This document shows, piece by piece, positions 32,633 to 45,310 of a stretch of 64,000 nucleotides of DNA (the stretch's first letter is position 1; the number at the start of each line of letters is the position of its first letter). Source of the stretch: Tetranychus cinnabarinus. Lineage: Eukaryota > Arthropoda > Arachnida > Trombidiformes > Tetranychidae. Location: NCBI GenBank assembly GCA_022266195.1, contig WHVY01000001.1, forward strand, positions 14,570,001-14,634,000, given 5' to 3'. The position numbers and the translations under genes were made by a program. The notes beneath the pieces were generated by a model, which was given only the letters and a program-made list of their open reading frames with translations, ran no database searches and was not told the origin of the DNA.

Positions 32633-33770
32633 TTTGATACACTTTTTGCAAAAACACTATTAAATATTGGGAAAGATTTAGACACAAGCACGAAGATGAT
32701 ATTGGTAATCCTGAAGGACGATGAGAAATGATGAGTTGATTGTGATAAATATTGGTAAGGAAAATAAATTATTAATCAATCTGTTTCAAGGTTTCAATCA
32801 GGTAAATATCCACTTTACCCAATCAGTATCATCTCAAGACACAAATAAGACTGAAACGGTTCCCGAAAATAACACTAAATGGTTTGTATTTGAATACTTT
32901 TTGACCCAATGTTGGTTGAAAATCACATTTCAGTTTCATTCGGATGAAACAAATACGTGATTAAATCGCAAGTGGCTTTTATCACAGATCACAAGTAAAA
33001 AAGATTATCTATTAGATTTAATCGTTGGAAAAGAGTTTACAAGAATTACAATTAACTTGATAATTAACATTTGACGATGTAATCAGAAACAAGGCATCAT
33101 CATAATCAGCAACCGATGAAAGTTAAAATAAAAGCTCAAGACAACTTGTTAACTGAAAAATGAAAAATAAACATTTAAAACAAAGATTTGTTTTTAGATG
33201 AAAATCTTGATCTTATTGATTTTCAATATTGTTATGTTTGAGGTAAACATGATTAGAGGGAGTTTAATCAAGTTATCGTGTTGATCAATAAACAAAATGC
33301 TCTTCAATATCTTTATCATTTAACAATTTGATCAAGAAACCAACCAGTGGATAAAAATGACTGAATCGATTGATATCCAAAGCAGACATAAGAGATGATT
33401 TAGGATGAATATTGTTGATGAAATAGAGACACAAATCATTATTCCGTGGCAACAAATCCAGTAGTCGATTTACCATTTAAATATATTAATCTAATGAAGA
33501 TCAGTGATCAGTGATTTTATCATAGTTACCAAATAGTCATCCAAATGATCAGGATAATCAGTATTACCAGCAAGATTAGCTTAAAGACAGCATTTTCATC
33601 CTCTTCAATCCCACCTACTTTTGTCTCCTTCTTCAGATAAATTGTCATCATCTTTCTCTCTCTTTACATCACCCAAGTCTTCATATTATTTAATTAGTAT
33701 TTACCGTGAAAACCTGAAACCCGATTGTAGCATTGATGGTGAGAGATTCACACCTTGATTTGCAGCAATC
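32633..33770. other. Intergenic between AASS and alpha-mannosidase (divergent)
   Basis: No supported gene. Short open frames (for example 32721-32960) have no family resemblance. It probably contains the two promoters. Confidence 0.45.
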
Positions 33771-36700
33771 ATGTTAACTGTGGCAATTTATTTAAAATTT
33801 GCTTTCTTCCTTTCACTAATATTATTAACCCAATCTCGTCCTCCTTGGTCAAAATTGAATCAAAAATGTGGCTACGAATTTTGCCCTCACCTCGAACCCG
33901 ACATGATAAATGTTCATCTGGTTTCCCATACGCACAATGATGTCGGTTGGTAAGTCTGCTTTTCCCATTCAACTTCCATATCAAAGTCTTTACAATTTAA
34001 ATGAAGCTTCTTATTGAAACTATTTTACAAAATTATTATTAAATTTGACCGAAAATTGATTTTATAACTGATTCTGTTTTTAGGTTGAAAACTTATGAGC
34101 AATATTATTGGGGAATGAAAACTGGTACCCAAAGAGCCGGAGTTCAGTATATCCTTAACTCTGTGATTCCTGAACTCGCCAAAGATCCCAAAAAACGGTT
34201 TATTTACGTTGAATCGGCATTCTTTTGGCGCTGGTGGACTCACCAAGACGAGGAAATGCAAAATCTAGTCAAACAACTGGTTAACCAAGGTAAAGATACT
34301 TTATATTTCAACCTTTTTAGTCTTTTCCCCACTTTTTTTCTCATTTCATTTCGGACCTCAACTATCGTATTAAAATCTCAATCTAATTATCAACTGTGAT
34401 GATTATGATGATTAATATTAAGGCAAGTTTCATTTGCTCATTAGACAGAAGCAATTGTAAATAAGAGCCACTCAAGATAATTCGTCGGTAACAATTTTTC
34501 AATTGCAAAGACCTAAACATAATCTTCCGAAGCTAAACTTAGCCTGTCAATATTTACAAGTTGCAGAAACCAGAATAAATAGTTGAACACCTTTTATTTT
34601 TGGCTAATCCAATTTTAACTGTAATGATTGAGAATCAAAATTGGTTCATTAGTTAACCTAATTTGATTGTAAACCAATTGACCATTGACCCTGAATTTGA
34701 TGTCCATTCAAAAATTGTAAATACATTTGAACGTAAATTGCCAGAGCTTAGCTTTAATCATTAACTTTTAACTTTTTTATCAAGTTATCGTCTAAAAACA
34801 CTTGAATAGTCTTATGATAAAATGCAATTAATTGACTTATTAATTAATTGATGAAAGCAATGAATTTCTCTTGGATCATCATCAATTATTTAGTTGATTA
34901 ACCTTAACTTGTAATGAACTGCGCAAAACCCTTTGAAAACTTATCATTAGCAAAACCAGGGAAATTCATCTTTTTGTCAAGTCTTTTTAATTTTTTGTTT
35001 GGGGAAGTTAATTGTTGGGCAAATCATTGTTTGATAATCAATTATGATTGTAAAAAATTCTACATTTCCATTAAGCTTAAAACTTTCCAATGTTATTGTT
35101 TTTTTTGAATAATATTATCAACTTGAACAGTATTGAACTTGCATCGAGAAAAAAAACAAACAAAGATTTAAGATTGTCAAACTATAAGTATTGTTTAATT
35201 TTTTGTATTTATCATTGTTATTGGCTATAATATATCAAAATTATAACAATTATCATCGGACTCCTGGCAGTCAATTGTGATGAAGTTTTGGGAGACAATT
35301 CAATCCATTAATCAATCCAACATTTAGACATCAGATTTCAAAGAAATTTATTGATATAATTCACAATTTTCAAAACAATCTGCTTAGATTGAGTAAGTTG
35401 AATTAACCAGATTGGTTTAGGATCGGAGATTGACTGCATTAAAGCCAGAGATAGAGCCTTGATCTTTAACATTTTGATTTAAAAAAGCAATTATCGTTAT
35501 TCATTTAGCAAATAGATTGACTGAAATATGATAGTTATTGAGTAACTTAAAGACTTCTATTATTTGATTCACTATTATTTACTTAGTAGTTATAGACGAT
35601 TCTCAGTTTATCAAAATTTCTGACAAAATTGCGTCCAATTCACACTTTTTGCTCGTTATTTAGACTGACTATACAATGCGTTTTTGCGTAGTTAGGCTGA
35701 CAGTTTAAACTTTATGCTGTTATCTGTTCATTCAATTGTTGATTATTCTTAAATAATGAAATTCAACTTGACAAATATTCATTTCTGTAAATCTTGTGAT
35801 AGCATGAGATCCGAGTTGCTTGTCTATTCTGTCTCTTGTTAAATAATAAAATTTGTCTCAATTATCAGGTCGATTGGAGTTCATTGGTGGTGGTTGGAGT
35901 ATGAATGATGAAGCAGCCACTCATTACAGTCCAATCGTTGATCAAATGAGTTATGGACATCGATTTTTGGCTTCAACTTTCGGTAAATGTGGCATTCCGC
36001 GAGTGGCTTGGCAAATTGATCCATTTGGACATTCAAGAGAACAGGCCTCTCTATTTGCTCAAATGTATTTTGATGGTCTATTTTTTGGTCGTCTCGATAT
36101 GTATGATAAAAAACAAAGAGAATCAGATAAAACCATGGAAATGGTTTGGTCAGGATCAGATGATCTCGGTGAAAAGTCTTACCTTTTCACTGGAGTCCTT
36201 CCAAATGGCTACAATCCTCCTGACGGATTTTGTTTCGATGATACTTGTTCCGATGAACCAATCGTAGATGATCCAGCATCAAGAGAATACAATGTTCCTC
36301 GAAAAGTTGCTGATTTTATTGAAGTAATCCGAAACCAATCAGCTCATTATGCCACCAACAACATAATCCTAACAATGGGCAGTGACTTCCAGTATCAAAA
36401 CGCTCCTATCTGGTTCAACAATTTGGATAAATTAATTGCTGCCATGGAAGCTGAGAAAAAGAATGGATTAAAGATAAATGTCTTCTACTCAACTCCATCA
36501 TGCTATCTCTACAGTCTATACCAAGCTAACAGAACCTGGACATTAAAGACTGATGACTTTTTCCCATATGGCTCTACTGACCATTCATTTTGGGGTGGCT
36601 TTTACACAAGTCGACCAGCAATCAAACGCTATGAAAGAGTTTCAAATAATATATTTCAAGCAATCAAGCAACTTCATGCTGCATCTAATTTAACAGATGA

Positions 36701-38492
36701 AAAAACATTTGATGCTGTGGACAATTTTCATAGAGCAATGGGAATCCTTCAACATCATGACGCCGTCACAGGAACTGAAAAACAATTGGTTGCCTTTGAC
36801 TATGCTTACATTCTCAACGATGCCACTGAAAAATCTATGGATTTAATGAATCGAGCATTACAATTTATCTCGTCTAAAGACAAGTCAAGCCAATCCAATA
36901 GCGACCCACAATACACACTATGTCTCGGACTAAACATTAGCCAATGCGAAGTAGTCGAGTCAAATGATAAAGTATTGGTTACACTTTACAATCCATATGC
37001 ACATGAATATGATTTTAAAGTTAGGATTCCATGGCAAGAATCAAATTATAAAGTTACCGGACCAAATGGTGAATCTTTAAATGCGACAATTATTCCAATT
37101 CCTGGATTTATGCAAGATTTTCCTGAAAGAAAAAGCTCAGCAACTCATGAATTACTTTTTAAAGCAACGTTACCCGCACTTGGATTTGCTTCATATTTTG
37201 TTGAAAAAGTGTCATCAAATAAGCCAACTCCTAAACTCGAGACAATCTTTCCTTTATCACCATCGGAAGCTCCAATAACAGCCCAAGGAAAAGGTTTCTC
37301 GGCCTCTTTCGATCCCTCGACTGGATCAATTCAATCTGTTTCACTAGCAAATGGTAAAGTAGTCAAGTTGCGCCAAAAATACCAATGGTATGCTGGATAT
37401 GATACACCTAAGGAACCTCCATCAGGAGCTTATCTTTTCCGTCCTAAAGGACCAGCTTCAGGATTTCCCGATCAGCCAACATATCAAATCTTCAATTCGC
37501 CTGATTGTTTTGAGGTTCATCAAAACATTTCCGATTATGTTTCTCAAACTATGCGAATCTATCCTGATGATCCATTCATTGAGTTTGACTTCAAAGTCGG
37601 ACCAATACCTGTTGCTGATAAAGTGGGTAAAGAAATAATCAGTCTGTTTCAAACTGATTTAAAGACAAACAAAGTGTTTTACACTGACTCTAATGGACGT
37701 CAAATGATGAAAAGAGTCAAGGATTTCAGGCCAACATGGAAGTATAAAGTTATTGAACCTATTGCTGGTAATTACTATCCAATCAATAGTCGAATCAGTT
37801 TGAAAGATGAAGATGAAGATCTGCAACTTGTTGTATTGACTGATCGTAGTCAAGGTGGCGCCAGTTTGAATGATGGTGAACTTGAAATAATGCTTCATCG
37901 TCGACTGCTTCATGATGATAGTTTGGGTGTTGATGAGGCTCTCAATGAACCTGGTGTTGATGGTAGAGGTTTGATTATCAGAGGTAAACATTATGTTTTA
38001 ATATCGGATATTAAATCATCAAATATACTTCATCGAGAAAAAGGAATGCAACTCTACATGGCTCCAGTGGTGGCTTTTGCTCCTATCAGTTCATTTGATG
38101 ATTATCGGGCCAATCATAAAACAATTTATTCATTTTTGCAACGAGCTCTACCGCCTAATGTACATTTACTAACATTGGAGCATCTTAATCTTAATAGTTG
38201 GTTGGTTCGTTTAGAGCATTTCTATCAATCAAATGAAGATCCAGATGGACTTTCAAAATCAGTTAGAATTGATTTCCGTGGTTTATTCAACACTAAATCA
38301 GTTCATGGTGTTAAGGAGACAATTATAACTGCAACTCAATATCATTCTGAGGCAAGAAGGTTAACCTGGAAAACAAAGGATAGCCAATCAACTCGTGAAA
38401 TTGAGACTGAGATTGGTAATGAAGTTCATGATTTTGTTGTGACACTTAAGCCAATGCAAATCCGAACTTTCTTGTTGAGATTAGATGATTGA
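33771..38492 (+). CDS. MAN2B1: Lysosomal alpha-mannosidase (GH38)
   Basis: Three exons (33771-33949, 34084-34289, 35869-38492) join in frame to 1002 aa; human MAN2B1 has 1011. A signal peptide (about 1-22) is followed by the GH38 zinc-site motif HTHNDVGW at 53-60 and the catalytic nucleophile Asp in IDPFGHS (about residue 179). LQHHDAVTGTEKQ marks the central three-helix region and contributes the remaining zinc ligand; beta-rich C-terminal domains follow. Several NxS/T sites fit a lysosomal glycoprotein. It removes alpha-mannose from N-glycans in the lysosome. Intron 2 is 1.58 kb, long for this window, with no recognisable insert. A degraded fragment of the same gene lies near 54.7 kb. Confidence 0.96.
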
Positions 38493-38904
38493 TTCAACTC
38501 AATTGACTGCGATTATTGCAGTTATGACAATCAACATATAAAATAAACTTAACTATTCTGTTTATTTTTAAATTGACTCAATGTTTGCATCAATGAATTA
38601 TATTATAATAAATTAAGTTTGGCGAAATATAAAAAAGCAAACTTTACTTTAAAGATCAGAAATCAACTCAGTGAGTTTATTTTCTTAATCGCCATTATCT
38701 GAAAATACAAATTATGTTCATGGTTAAGTAACATCATCAAAAGAGTTGTCCAATCAGTAATCAAAAGTGAGGTAGCTTTCGATATGAAAATTAAAATGCT
38801 TTATAGTTGTATTAAAACACTCCAGATGTTGATGGGTTACATCGTAAAATGATAAATAAAATGTTTTCCTTCATCGGAATAAAAAAGCTGTATTAGTAAT
38901 CCAT
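38493..38904. other. 3' region of alpha-mannosidase
   Basis: AATAAA-type signals lie just after the stop codon (about 38542). Convergent with the small membrane-protein gene. No further feature. Confidence 0.4.
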
Positions 38905-39742
38905 TCATGGATTCTGGAGTTTCTCCACTTCGGGCTCTGCGATTCTTGAATCGTAATTAATGTGTCCAGCGCTTCCTCGATGTTTCCGACTTTCACTTAC
39001 AAAAGCAAATGTAAACAAGCCACAGCTACCAAGAACGAGTAACCCTCCAAATCCAAACGAAAAGGGTCCTGAAATATATCAAACCAAAATTAGACAATCA
39101 GATGATCAATTCATAGCTCAAAAAAACCTTGAAAGGCAAATATTTTGACGAAAAATCCTGGATTTTGTTGTGAATAATTTCATGATGACTGCTGACTCGA
39201 TAAGAATTTTGAGATCAACTAAAAAATGATTGAAACTGGTGGGCTTTACAGATATACCGAGTAATGTTTGATCGAGAATATTTGAAGTCCCAAGATTAAT
39301 CAAAAATGACTAGTTTAGGAAATGATTATTAAAGTACTTGTTCATAATTAGATATTCTTACATGAAGTTCCTTCAATGCAAGTACAGCTATTGTTTGTTT
39401 ATGGTGTAACCACTGAACAACATTGTACACGAGGAAATGAAATGCACTACTCATGATTCATTGACATTCTTCAAGCTAAACTTGTCTTACACTGTATTTA
39501 AAAACATCAATATCTGATCAAATTATTTAATGTTAATCATTTATGAACTTACCGACAACTCTTAATACATTTGATCCAATATACCTCTTGTAATTATCAT
39601 CGTAATCGGGTGGAGTAATTTCTGTGTAAGCAATACCAGTGAGGATTCCGCCAATCAACATCAGGAACAAGCCGATTAGAGCAGAACCAAATGAACACCA
39701 AGTTACAGCGGCAAAGTTTCCTATTTTTGTATAAAAAGGCAT
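38905..39742 (-). CDS. Small membrane protein with two TM segments
   Basis: Two exons (39742-39553, 39068-38905; junction G/GA) give 117 aa. Two hydrophobic segments (about 17-38 and 65-88) are separated by a polar loop PPDYDDNYKRYIG, and a charged tail follows. The arrangement, with GPFSFGFGGLLVLG in the second segment, resembles small arthropod relatives of TMEM200/TMEM74-type proteins. I would not name it on that basis. The intron is 484 bp with GTAAGT and TTTCAG ends. Confidence 0.65.
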
Positions 39743-40109
39743 GATAATGGTGTTGAAGGTGAAACCAGAATAAAGCGAAACTTAAATAAAATTAAACTTA
39801 TTAATCTACATTCAAGATGATTTCACTCAAATGTAATTTCAATATTTTAACCAAACTTTGTCCGACAAATTATCTTCTCGTGCAACTGTTAATAACGTAA
39901 AAGTTTTTTAAAGTTATCTTAATTTTAAACAATTAAAGCCTTTGAAACAGTCAAATTATCACAGATATTAGTCGACTTTAGTTATTCAAGAAACAATATA
40001 AAGCCTAAGAAACGTTAACTTTTAAGATGTCAACCAGCAACACCTAATTTTAGGAGATAAGGTTACCATAGAGAGATAAGAGAACGTTCAATGTTTATCT
40101 TTATTGTTA
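39743..40109. other. Upstream of small membrane-protein gene; start of dispersed repeat
   Basis: From about 40042 the sequence matches 56522 onward (cctaattttaggagataagg). This dispersed repeat is interrupted by the MITE below and resumes at 40448. Confidence 0.6.
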
Positions 40110-40445
40110 CCGTATCGGCGCACATAATGTCACGGTGCTTCAAAATGGGCTCGCTCAAATAACAGCACTGTTGCTGCCCATTTAGACGCTCATGGGCTAT
40201 TATTAATGATCACTTTGAGCTTTTTCTCGACCGATAAGCAGAGAAAAAATTTGATCTTATGAATGCATTTCTATTAGTGAATTGAAAAATTCAAAATAAT
40301 AATCAAAATTTCTCTATTAACCGATCAATTTTGATCTTTACAAATTTTTGATTTTCTGAATTAACGCATGCTCAGTGACTAAAATTCTCACTTATTACGA
40401 GCGAGCTCGATCCGAGGCACCGTGACATTATGTGCGCCGATACGG
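40110..40445. mobile_element. MITE, 336 bp, TA target duplication
   Basis: Perfect terminal inverted repeats of about 29 bp start CCGTATCGGCGCAC and run 40110-40138 and 40417-40445. They are flanked by TA on each side (40108-40109, 40446-40447). The related dispersed repeat at 56522-56700 has a single TA (56582-56583) and no insert, so it is the empty site. TA duplication points to a Tc1/mariner-superfamily transposase acting in trans. No coding capacity. Confidence 0.9.
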
Positions 40446-40873
40446 TAATAACCTGGTTTTTGTAGGTAAATATGGAGCAAGAAGAAGCAAGGTAAACTTT
40501 ACTATTTGTGATTCTACATCTATGATGATGTCGATATTTATCATTACGTTCTCGTCTATTTATTTTGAACACATTTAAAGATTACAGCTAATCGATGCAG
40601 ATGCAAAAGATCTTCACTTATAATGAAAGAAAGCATCGTCAAAATTAAACCTTTGCTTGAAGTAGCCATTAAAAGGCTTAAGGATTTTATCAAAATTGAA
40701 TTGTTATTTGACAATAAATGGACAAATAAACTAATGTTCTAATCAAGGTTTGCCAATTATCACAAATACTCGATCTCAATCCTACCTAAGAGCAATCCAG
40801 TCAAATGTGATGTCATGTCAAACAAACATAACTATTATATTATCAATTCACAATCAAATATAAATAATTATTG

Positions 40874-40905
40874 CCGTATCGACGAACATTAAGGCACAGT
40901 GCTCC
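40874..40905. mobile_element. Degenerate solitary terminus of the same MITE family
   Basis: The sequence ccgtatcgacgaacattaag and the next 12 bases resemble the MITE terminus with several substitutions. No matching second end was found. Confidence 0.55.
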
Positions 40906-41128
40906 TAAGTGAAATGAACACTTAACGTTTAACTTACAAACACCAAAACAATCCGATGCGAGGCACATTTGTTAGTAATTGAGACGCTGAATTCAGCAAT
41001 GATTGACTGATTTACCTGTGATAATTATCAATTTCTGAGCTTCTACTATTTTTCACTCAAGCTTAACAGTAGCTTCCACTCTTTCCGATGCTAATTAAAC
41101 TTAAAGAAAGTCTAATTTTCTTTATTTT

Positions 41129-41389
41129 TCATGGCATAACAGCTATTATATATGCACGGGTTTTGAATTCTAGCAACATTTCTACAGGATCTTCTGCTTG
41201 TAACACACCACGACCAACGATGATCATGTCAGCATTTCTTTTGATAATGGCTTCTTCTAGTTTGACATATTGCTGACCCATACCATATACATGTAGATTT
41301 TCCAATTTAATATTTTCCTTATTATTTTTTTGAATTCTTTGCTTTCCCAATTTTAAAAAGCAATTGTATTGAAATGATTGCAAATGCAC
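41129..41389 (-). pseudogene. UMP synthase (OMP decarboxylase) C-terminal fragment
   Basis: The minus-strand frame includes GMGQQY, then ADMIIVGRGVLQAEDPVEML. This matches the last strand and helix of OMP decarboxylase in UMPS (LGQQY...SDIIIVGRGI...A). The phosphate-binding IVGRG motif is intact. There is no ATG, and the rest of the enzyme (PRTase domain and most of the decarboxylase barrel) is not found nearby. A possible acceptor (CGCAG) precedes it at about 41390. Most likely a broken duplicate or last exon of a remnant. Confidence 0.65.
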
Positions 41390-41399
41390 TGCGAATGAA

Positions 41400-42295
41400 A
41401 GAAAATATCATTTATGAATTTTTCTGATAGAATAATCAGCTCGAGTTTAAATATTGAAGCATTTTTTTCAAGCACCAGAGAACTCTTCTCTAATTACATT
41501 AATTTTGACCGGACAATTAGGTATCAAAAGACAAATGTTCAATATTGTAGATTACAGACTATCCAGGACGATAAAAGCTTAAGCTTTATTGGAATAAATG
41601 GTCAAAATTGCAAATAATGGACCTTGTTGGACTAGCAGTTTCTATCACCATTGGCTAGTAGATTTTTTCAGGTCACACTGGAATAGTTGAGATCATTAGT
41701 AGTCAGAGCATTACCGATTGATTTTGTTTGATGTAAGTTGCTGGGCAATTGCATAGGGAATTTTATCGAATTGTTTTTTGATTATCTATTAACTGTCTGA
41801 ATAGATAACCAAATAGACGGCTGAATCTCAAATACTTTAATTGATCTGGTTAGACTTATTCAATTCGCAAAGTATAGCTGGTCAATGGTTTACAGGGCAA
41901 TAGAGAGATTTTGATTCTATTGATTTTCGACTGACACAATTAGACTCAAATTGAATTCAATCAGATTGACAATTTGATTATCAGGGGCGAGTCCTCTGCT
42001 CCACACAAACCAGGTAAATTTATGTCATGAAGATGGTTGGTATAATCACAACTATTGTTATAATAAATGGGTATAAAGGCTTATCTGGAACTGGCGTAAA
42101 CGTTAGATGGTCTCAACAATCAAGACCAACAAAGAGAACAAAGAGAAAAACAATTTTGATCTTATCAATTGTTCTAATGTGTGGCCGCATTTAATTTATG
42201 CGATGCAATCATTTCAACATTTGATCACAACCAAGTAAAGATCAAAATAATCATCTGCCTGTGCGCGGTTAACACATTTGCGCTAGTCCAATCGG
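41400..42295. other. Intergenic, no gene recognised
   Basis: AT-rich with no family-like frame. Upstream region of the first J-domain gene. Confidence 0.4.
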
Positions 42296-42331
42296 TATAA
42301 AAAGAAACTTTAACTTCATTATATTCAGTTT
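42296..42331 (+). promoter_or_regulatory. Core promoter (TATA + Inr) of J-domain gene 1
   Basis: TATAAAAAG at 42296-42304 is followed 31 nt later by an arthropod-type initiator TCAGTT (A at 42327), a canonical spacing. The paralogue upstream of 55337 has a matching context (ctagtc..ccaatcg) but reads ATAACAAAAG, so its TATA box is weakened. Confidence 0.65.
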
Positions 42332-42437
42332 GCAATCTAATTTTTGAAAATCATCAATTTGATTCAATTCTTTTTTGTTTCCCTGTTCACAATTGTGTAC
42401 CATATTTGCTGCTTGATCTGTGTGAATCATTTCAATC

Positions 42438-42806
42438 ATGTCCAAAGATTGTTATAAAATCCTAGGAATTTCCGAGGATGCAAGTGTTGGTGAAATCAAG
42501 AAGGCGTACAGAGAGTTGGCTCTTAAATATCACCCTGACAAGAACCAAGATGCTAATGCGAAAGTCAAATTCCAACAAGTATCCTATGCTTACAAAACTC
42601 TGATGGACGAAAAATCGCGTGATATGCCACAAGCTATGCAAACTGATTGTGATTTGGATTCAGACATCAAGGATTTCCTCATATTGGCTGGAATCACCCT
42701 CGCAGGAGTGTCGGCACTTTATTGTGTGCTGCAAGGTCAATCTGGTGGCTATGAAGATGAAACCGAAAAGGATAAGGATCATCAAAGTGGCAAAGAATTG
42801 TGGTAA
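42438..42806 (+). CDS. Membrane-anchored J-domain protein 1, stop codon altered by LTR insertion
   Basis: 122 aa. The J domain occupies about residues 3-70, with the HPD motif at 32-34 that stimulates Hsp70 ATPase. A hydrophobic segment (about 77-98) suggests a single TM anchor, and a short polar tail follows. There is no G/F-rich or zinc-finger region, so it is a class C (type III) DnaJ. The LTR starts at 42799: the final codons are GAA TTG TGG TAA, the last three largely from the LTR, whereas the uninterrupted allele would read GAA TAA. The protein gains two residues (Leu-Trp) and its 3' UTR is displaced 11.6 kb. Confidence 0.9.
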   Translation: MSKDCYKILGISEDASVGEIKKAYRELALKYHPDKNQDANAKVKFQQVSYAYKTLMDEKSRDMPQAMQTDCDLDSDIKDFLILAGITLAGVSALYCVLQGQSGGYEDETEKDKDHQSGKELW

Positions 42807-43562
42807 AAACTGGTTTTTAGTGCTCCTACCTTTCCCTACCTTTTGTAGGTAGGGAAAGGCCACAATTGGTTAAATTTTGGTAGGACGGCCATTTTATGCG
42901 GGAGAAGATTTTCTCCCTTATCCTGCATAAAATGGCCGACAATCTCTTTGTTTTGGTGTCGAATGGACCACCTGCGGAAGCTCTGGCCGACTAAGTTTAA
43001 AACCTAAAATTTGTGAAATCAACAGTTGCGTTCAGCGTAGGAATATATATATTGTCGATTATTATATGTTATAAGTGAAACTCAACTTTAATTATAAAAC
43101 TGTGATTTCAGTGTCCCATCTCTAACCTTAACTCGGAACCGATAAAGGAACTTAAAGATCTGATTCTGAGTAATAAATGTAAAACTATTCCGAAGTGTAA
43201 CTTAAAGATCTGATTTGAATCTCATGGTTAGTTGTGAACCATTAAAAGTGAACCTGAGATACCAGTTCATTTCACCTCTAAATGCATCATGGTATTATAG
43301 ACTAAAACCAAGGTTTACTGTTTTCTTCACTAAGATGTGCACCAATATTAACCTGTGCTAGACGACCTGGAACTCATCTCTAATTGAAATTATAGTGTTT
43401 CTCAATTTATATTAGGATTTGTGACTTCATATATGAGATTCTAATCCCAACATTTAAATGTATTGATTTATGTAACCTATGAGTGAGATTCTTTATTCCA
43501 ACTGATTGTAATGTTTTACCCATATTCAACATCTAAATAAAAGTTACATCCAATTACCTACA
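42799..43562 (+). repeat. 5' LTR, 764 bp
   Basis: Begins TGTGG and ends CTACA. It contains a 12-bp-stem hairpin (42829-42840 with 42848-42859) and a longer imperfect one (42887-42937, ends GGCC). A TATA-like tatatatat is near 43043 and AATAAA is near 43533. The same features are in the 3' LTR. Confidence 0.95.
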
Positions 43563-43567
43563 AGTAT

Positions 43568-43585
43568 TGGCGATCTTGCCAGGAT
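43568..43585 (+). other. Candidate primer-binding site
   Basis: TGGCGATCTTGCCAGGAT starts 5 nt after the 5' LTR with the TGG expected to pair with the tRNA CCA end. I could not assign the tRNA. Confidence 0.55.
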
Positions 43586-44302
43586 AGGCTCATCTTCAAG
43601 CTACCAACCTGGAAATAACCGATAAAGTTAAGTAGTTTACTAATGGTACAACTCATTTTTTTGATTATATGATCTTGGTCTTAGATGACAAATTCACACA
43701 AAACTTAAATTTATAGTTACTCTTGCTTATACGTTTACACTTGGTACATCCATCAAAATTTCAGCTTAAGAAGAAGCTTACTTCTAAAGCAACCGAGTGA
43801 ACGTCCTAACAGCTACTTGCTAAGCTAATGTAAGCTAACCAATTCAATATTAATCTCAGTCAATAATTTTCATGGGAAAGGAGATGTGTATATCTATATA
43901 ACGAATAAAATGAATTGTTAGGAGTAGTTAGTAAACACGATGACTAGAAATGACCAATTCCGTATATTAACCTAACTATTTTAATTAGTTTTAAAAGTGA
44001 AAGAAGTTGATGCCGATCAATCTTAAATTTTGCATTCACTGATCTAAATTTACGTTAACTTATGAACACCTAAAAGCAATTAAGCTTGTCTGAGAATTAA
44101 TTAACTAAAATAGGAACTGAATCTCAAAACAAAAAACTAATGATAATTGTCCGGTGATAATTCAAATTTTTTAGTCGACACAATTTACATTCACATTACC
44201 GATTCAACCATATAAAAGGTAATCTTTACCGGAATAAAATAGGTCAATTGTATTGAGTCTACTTTATTATAGCAAATAGGACAAATGAAGTGGTTGAACT
44301 AA

Positions 44303-44319
44303 AACCCGGTGAGTGGGTT
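44303..44319 (+). other. GGTGA-loop hairpin, leader copy 1
   Basis: Stem AACCC/GGGTT with loop GGTGAGT. It is the first copy of a hairpin family found along the retroelement. Confidence 0.7.
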
Positions 44320-44439
44320 GAATTGGTGTCAACTTGGTACTGGTTCTTCATGAACTCAATTTTAACCTCGTTGAGTAGAATAGACAGATTATAAATCCTG
44401 AAATGAACAAATAATTTAACACGAACCGAATTAAATAGG

Positions 44440-45060
44440 TCAGATTGAATTAAACTGATGTATTCGATTGAATTAACTGCAATAGATGATTAAATCAAAT
44501 TGAATTAAGATTAATTAAATCAATTAATTGATTCAAAACCAACTGAATTAAACGATCAAAGTAAATAGAATTAACTGATTGTATTGAACTAAATCAAATC
44601 AATTAATAGAAATGATCAAAGATTCTTTTGAATTGGATTAATTAATTATTCTGAACTGAATCAAATTGATTAAATGAATTGAATCAACTGATTTGAATGA
44701 ATTAACTGATGATTAAACTGAATTAACTAATTGAAGTAAACTGAATTAATTGATTATTAAACTGAATTAACTGATGATTAAACTGAATTAACTAATTGAA
44801 GTAAACTGAATTAATTGATTATTAAACTGAAGTAACTGATGATTAAACTGAATTAACTAATTGAAGTAAACTGAATTAATTGATTATTAAACTGAATTAA
44901 CTGATTAAGTGAACTTAATTAACTGATTAGTTGAAGTGAATCAACTGATTAATTAAACTGAATTAACTGATTAATTGAACTGAATCACCTGATTAATTGA
45001 ACTGAATTCACTGATTAATGTAAACTGAATTAGCTGATTAACCTGAATTAAATTAACTGG
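44440..45060 (+). repeat. Leader satellite-like tract with 65-bp period
   Basis: A degenerate short motif related to aaactgaattaactgatt repeats throughout. Within it a 65-bp higher-order unit recurs at 44708, 44773 and 44838 nearly unchanged. It sits in the untranslated leader between LTR and first ORF and lacks G/C-rich structure. Confidence 0.85.
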
Positions 45061-45197
45061 TTAAGCCGATGATAAGCCCAACTACAATAATATTTTTCAT
45101 TGACAACGAAATAGTTATCCAAGTATTTATACCTTTAAGTATAGTATTAATAGTCTTATACTACTTAATCAACATAATTGCAGTAGAATCAGATTAA

Positions 45198-45239
45198 ACC
45201 CGGTGATTGGGTGCTTTGTTTATCACTCGGTGATGAGTG
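45198..45239 (+). other. GGTGAT-loop hairpins, leader copies 2 and 3
   Basis: ACCC-GGTGATT-GGGT (45198-45212) is followed by CACTC-GGTGAT-GAGTG (45224-45239). They lie about 70-110 nt before the small TM ORF, and their stems differ from each other while the loop is kept. Confidence 0.75.
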
Positions 45240-45310
45240 GAAGGTAAAATGTGTAAAACCTTTTGTTGTTTTATCATTTTAGTCTTGTGGATTTTAGTAG
45301 GAATTTTAGT

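Noticed and set aside
44149..44168. GGTGAT near 44151 in the leader as a further hairpin
   Set aside because: No closing stem directly flanks the motif.
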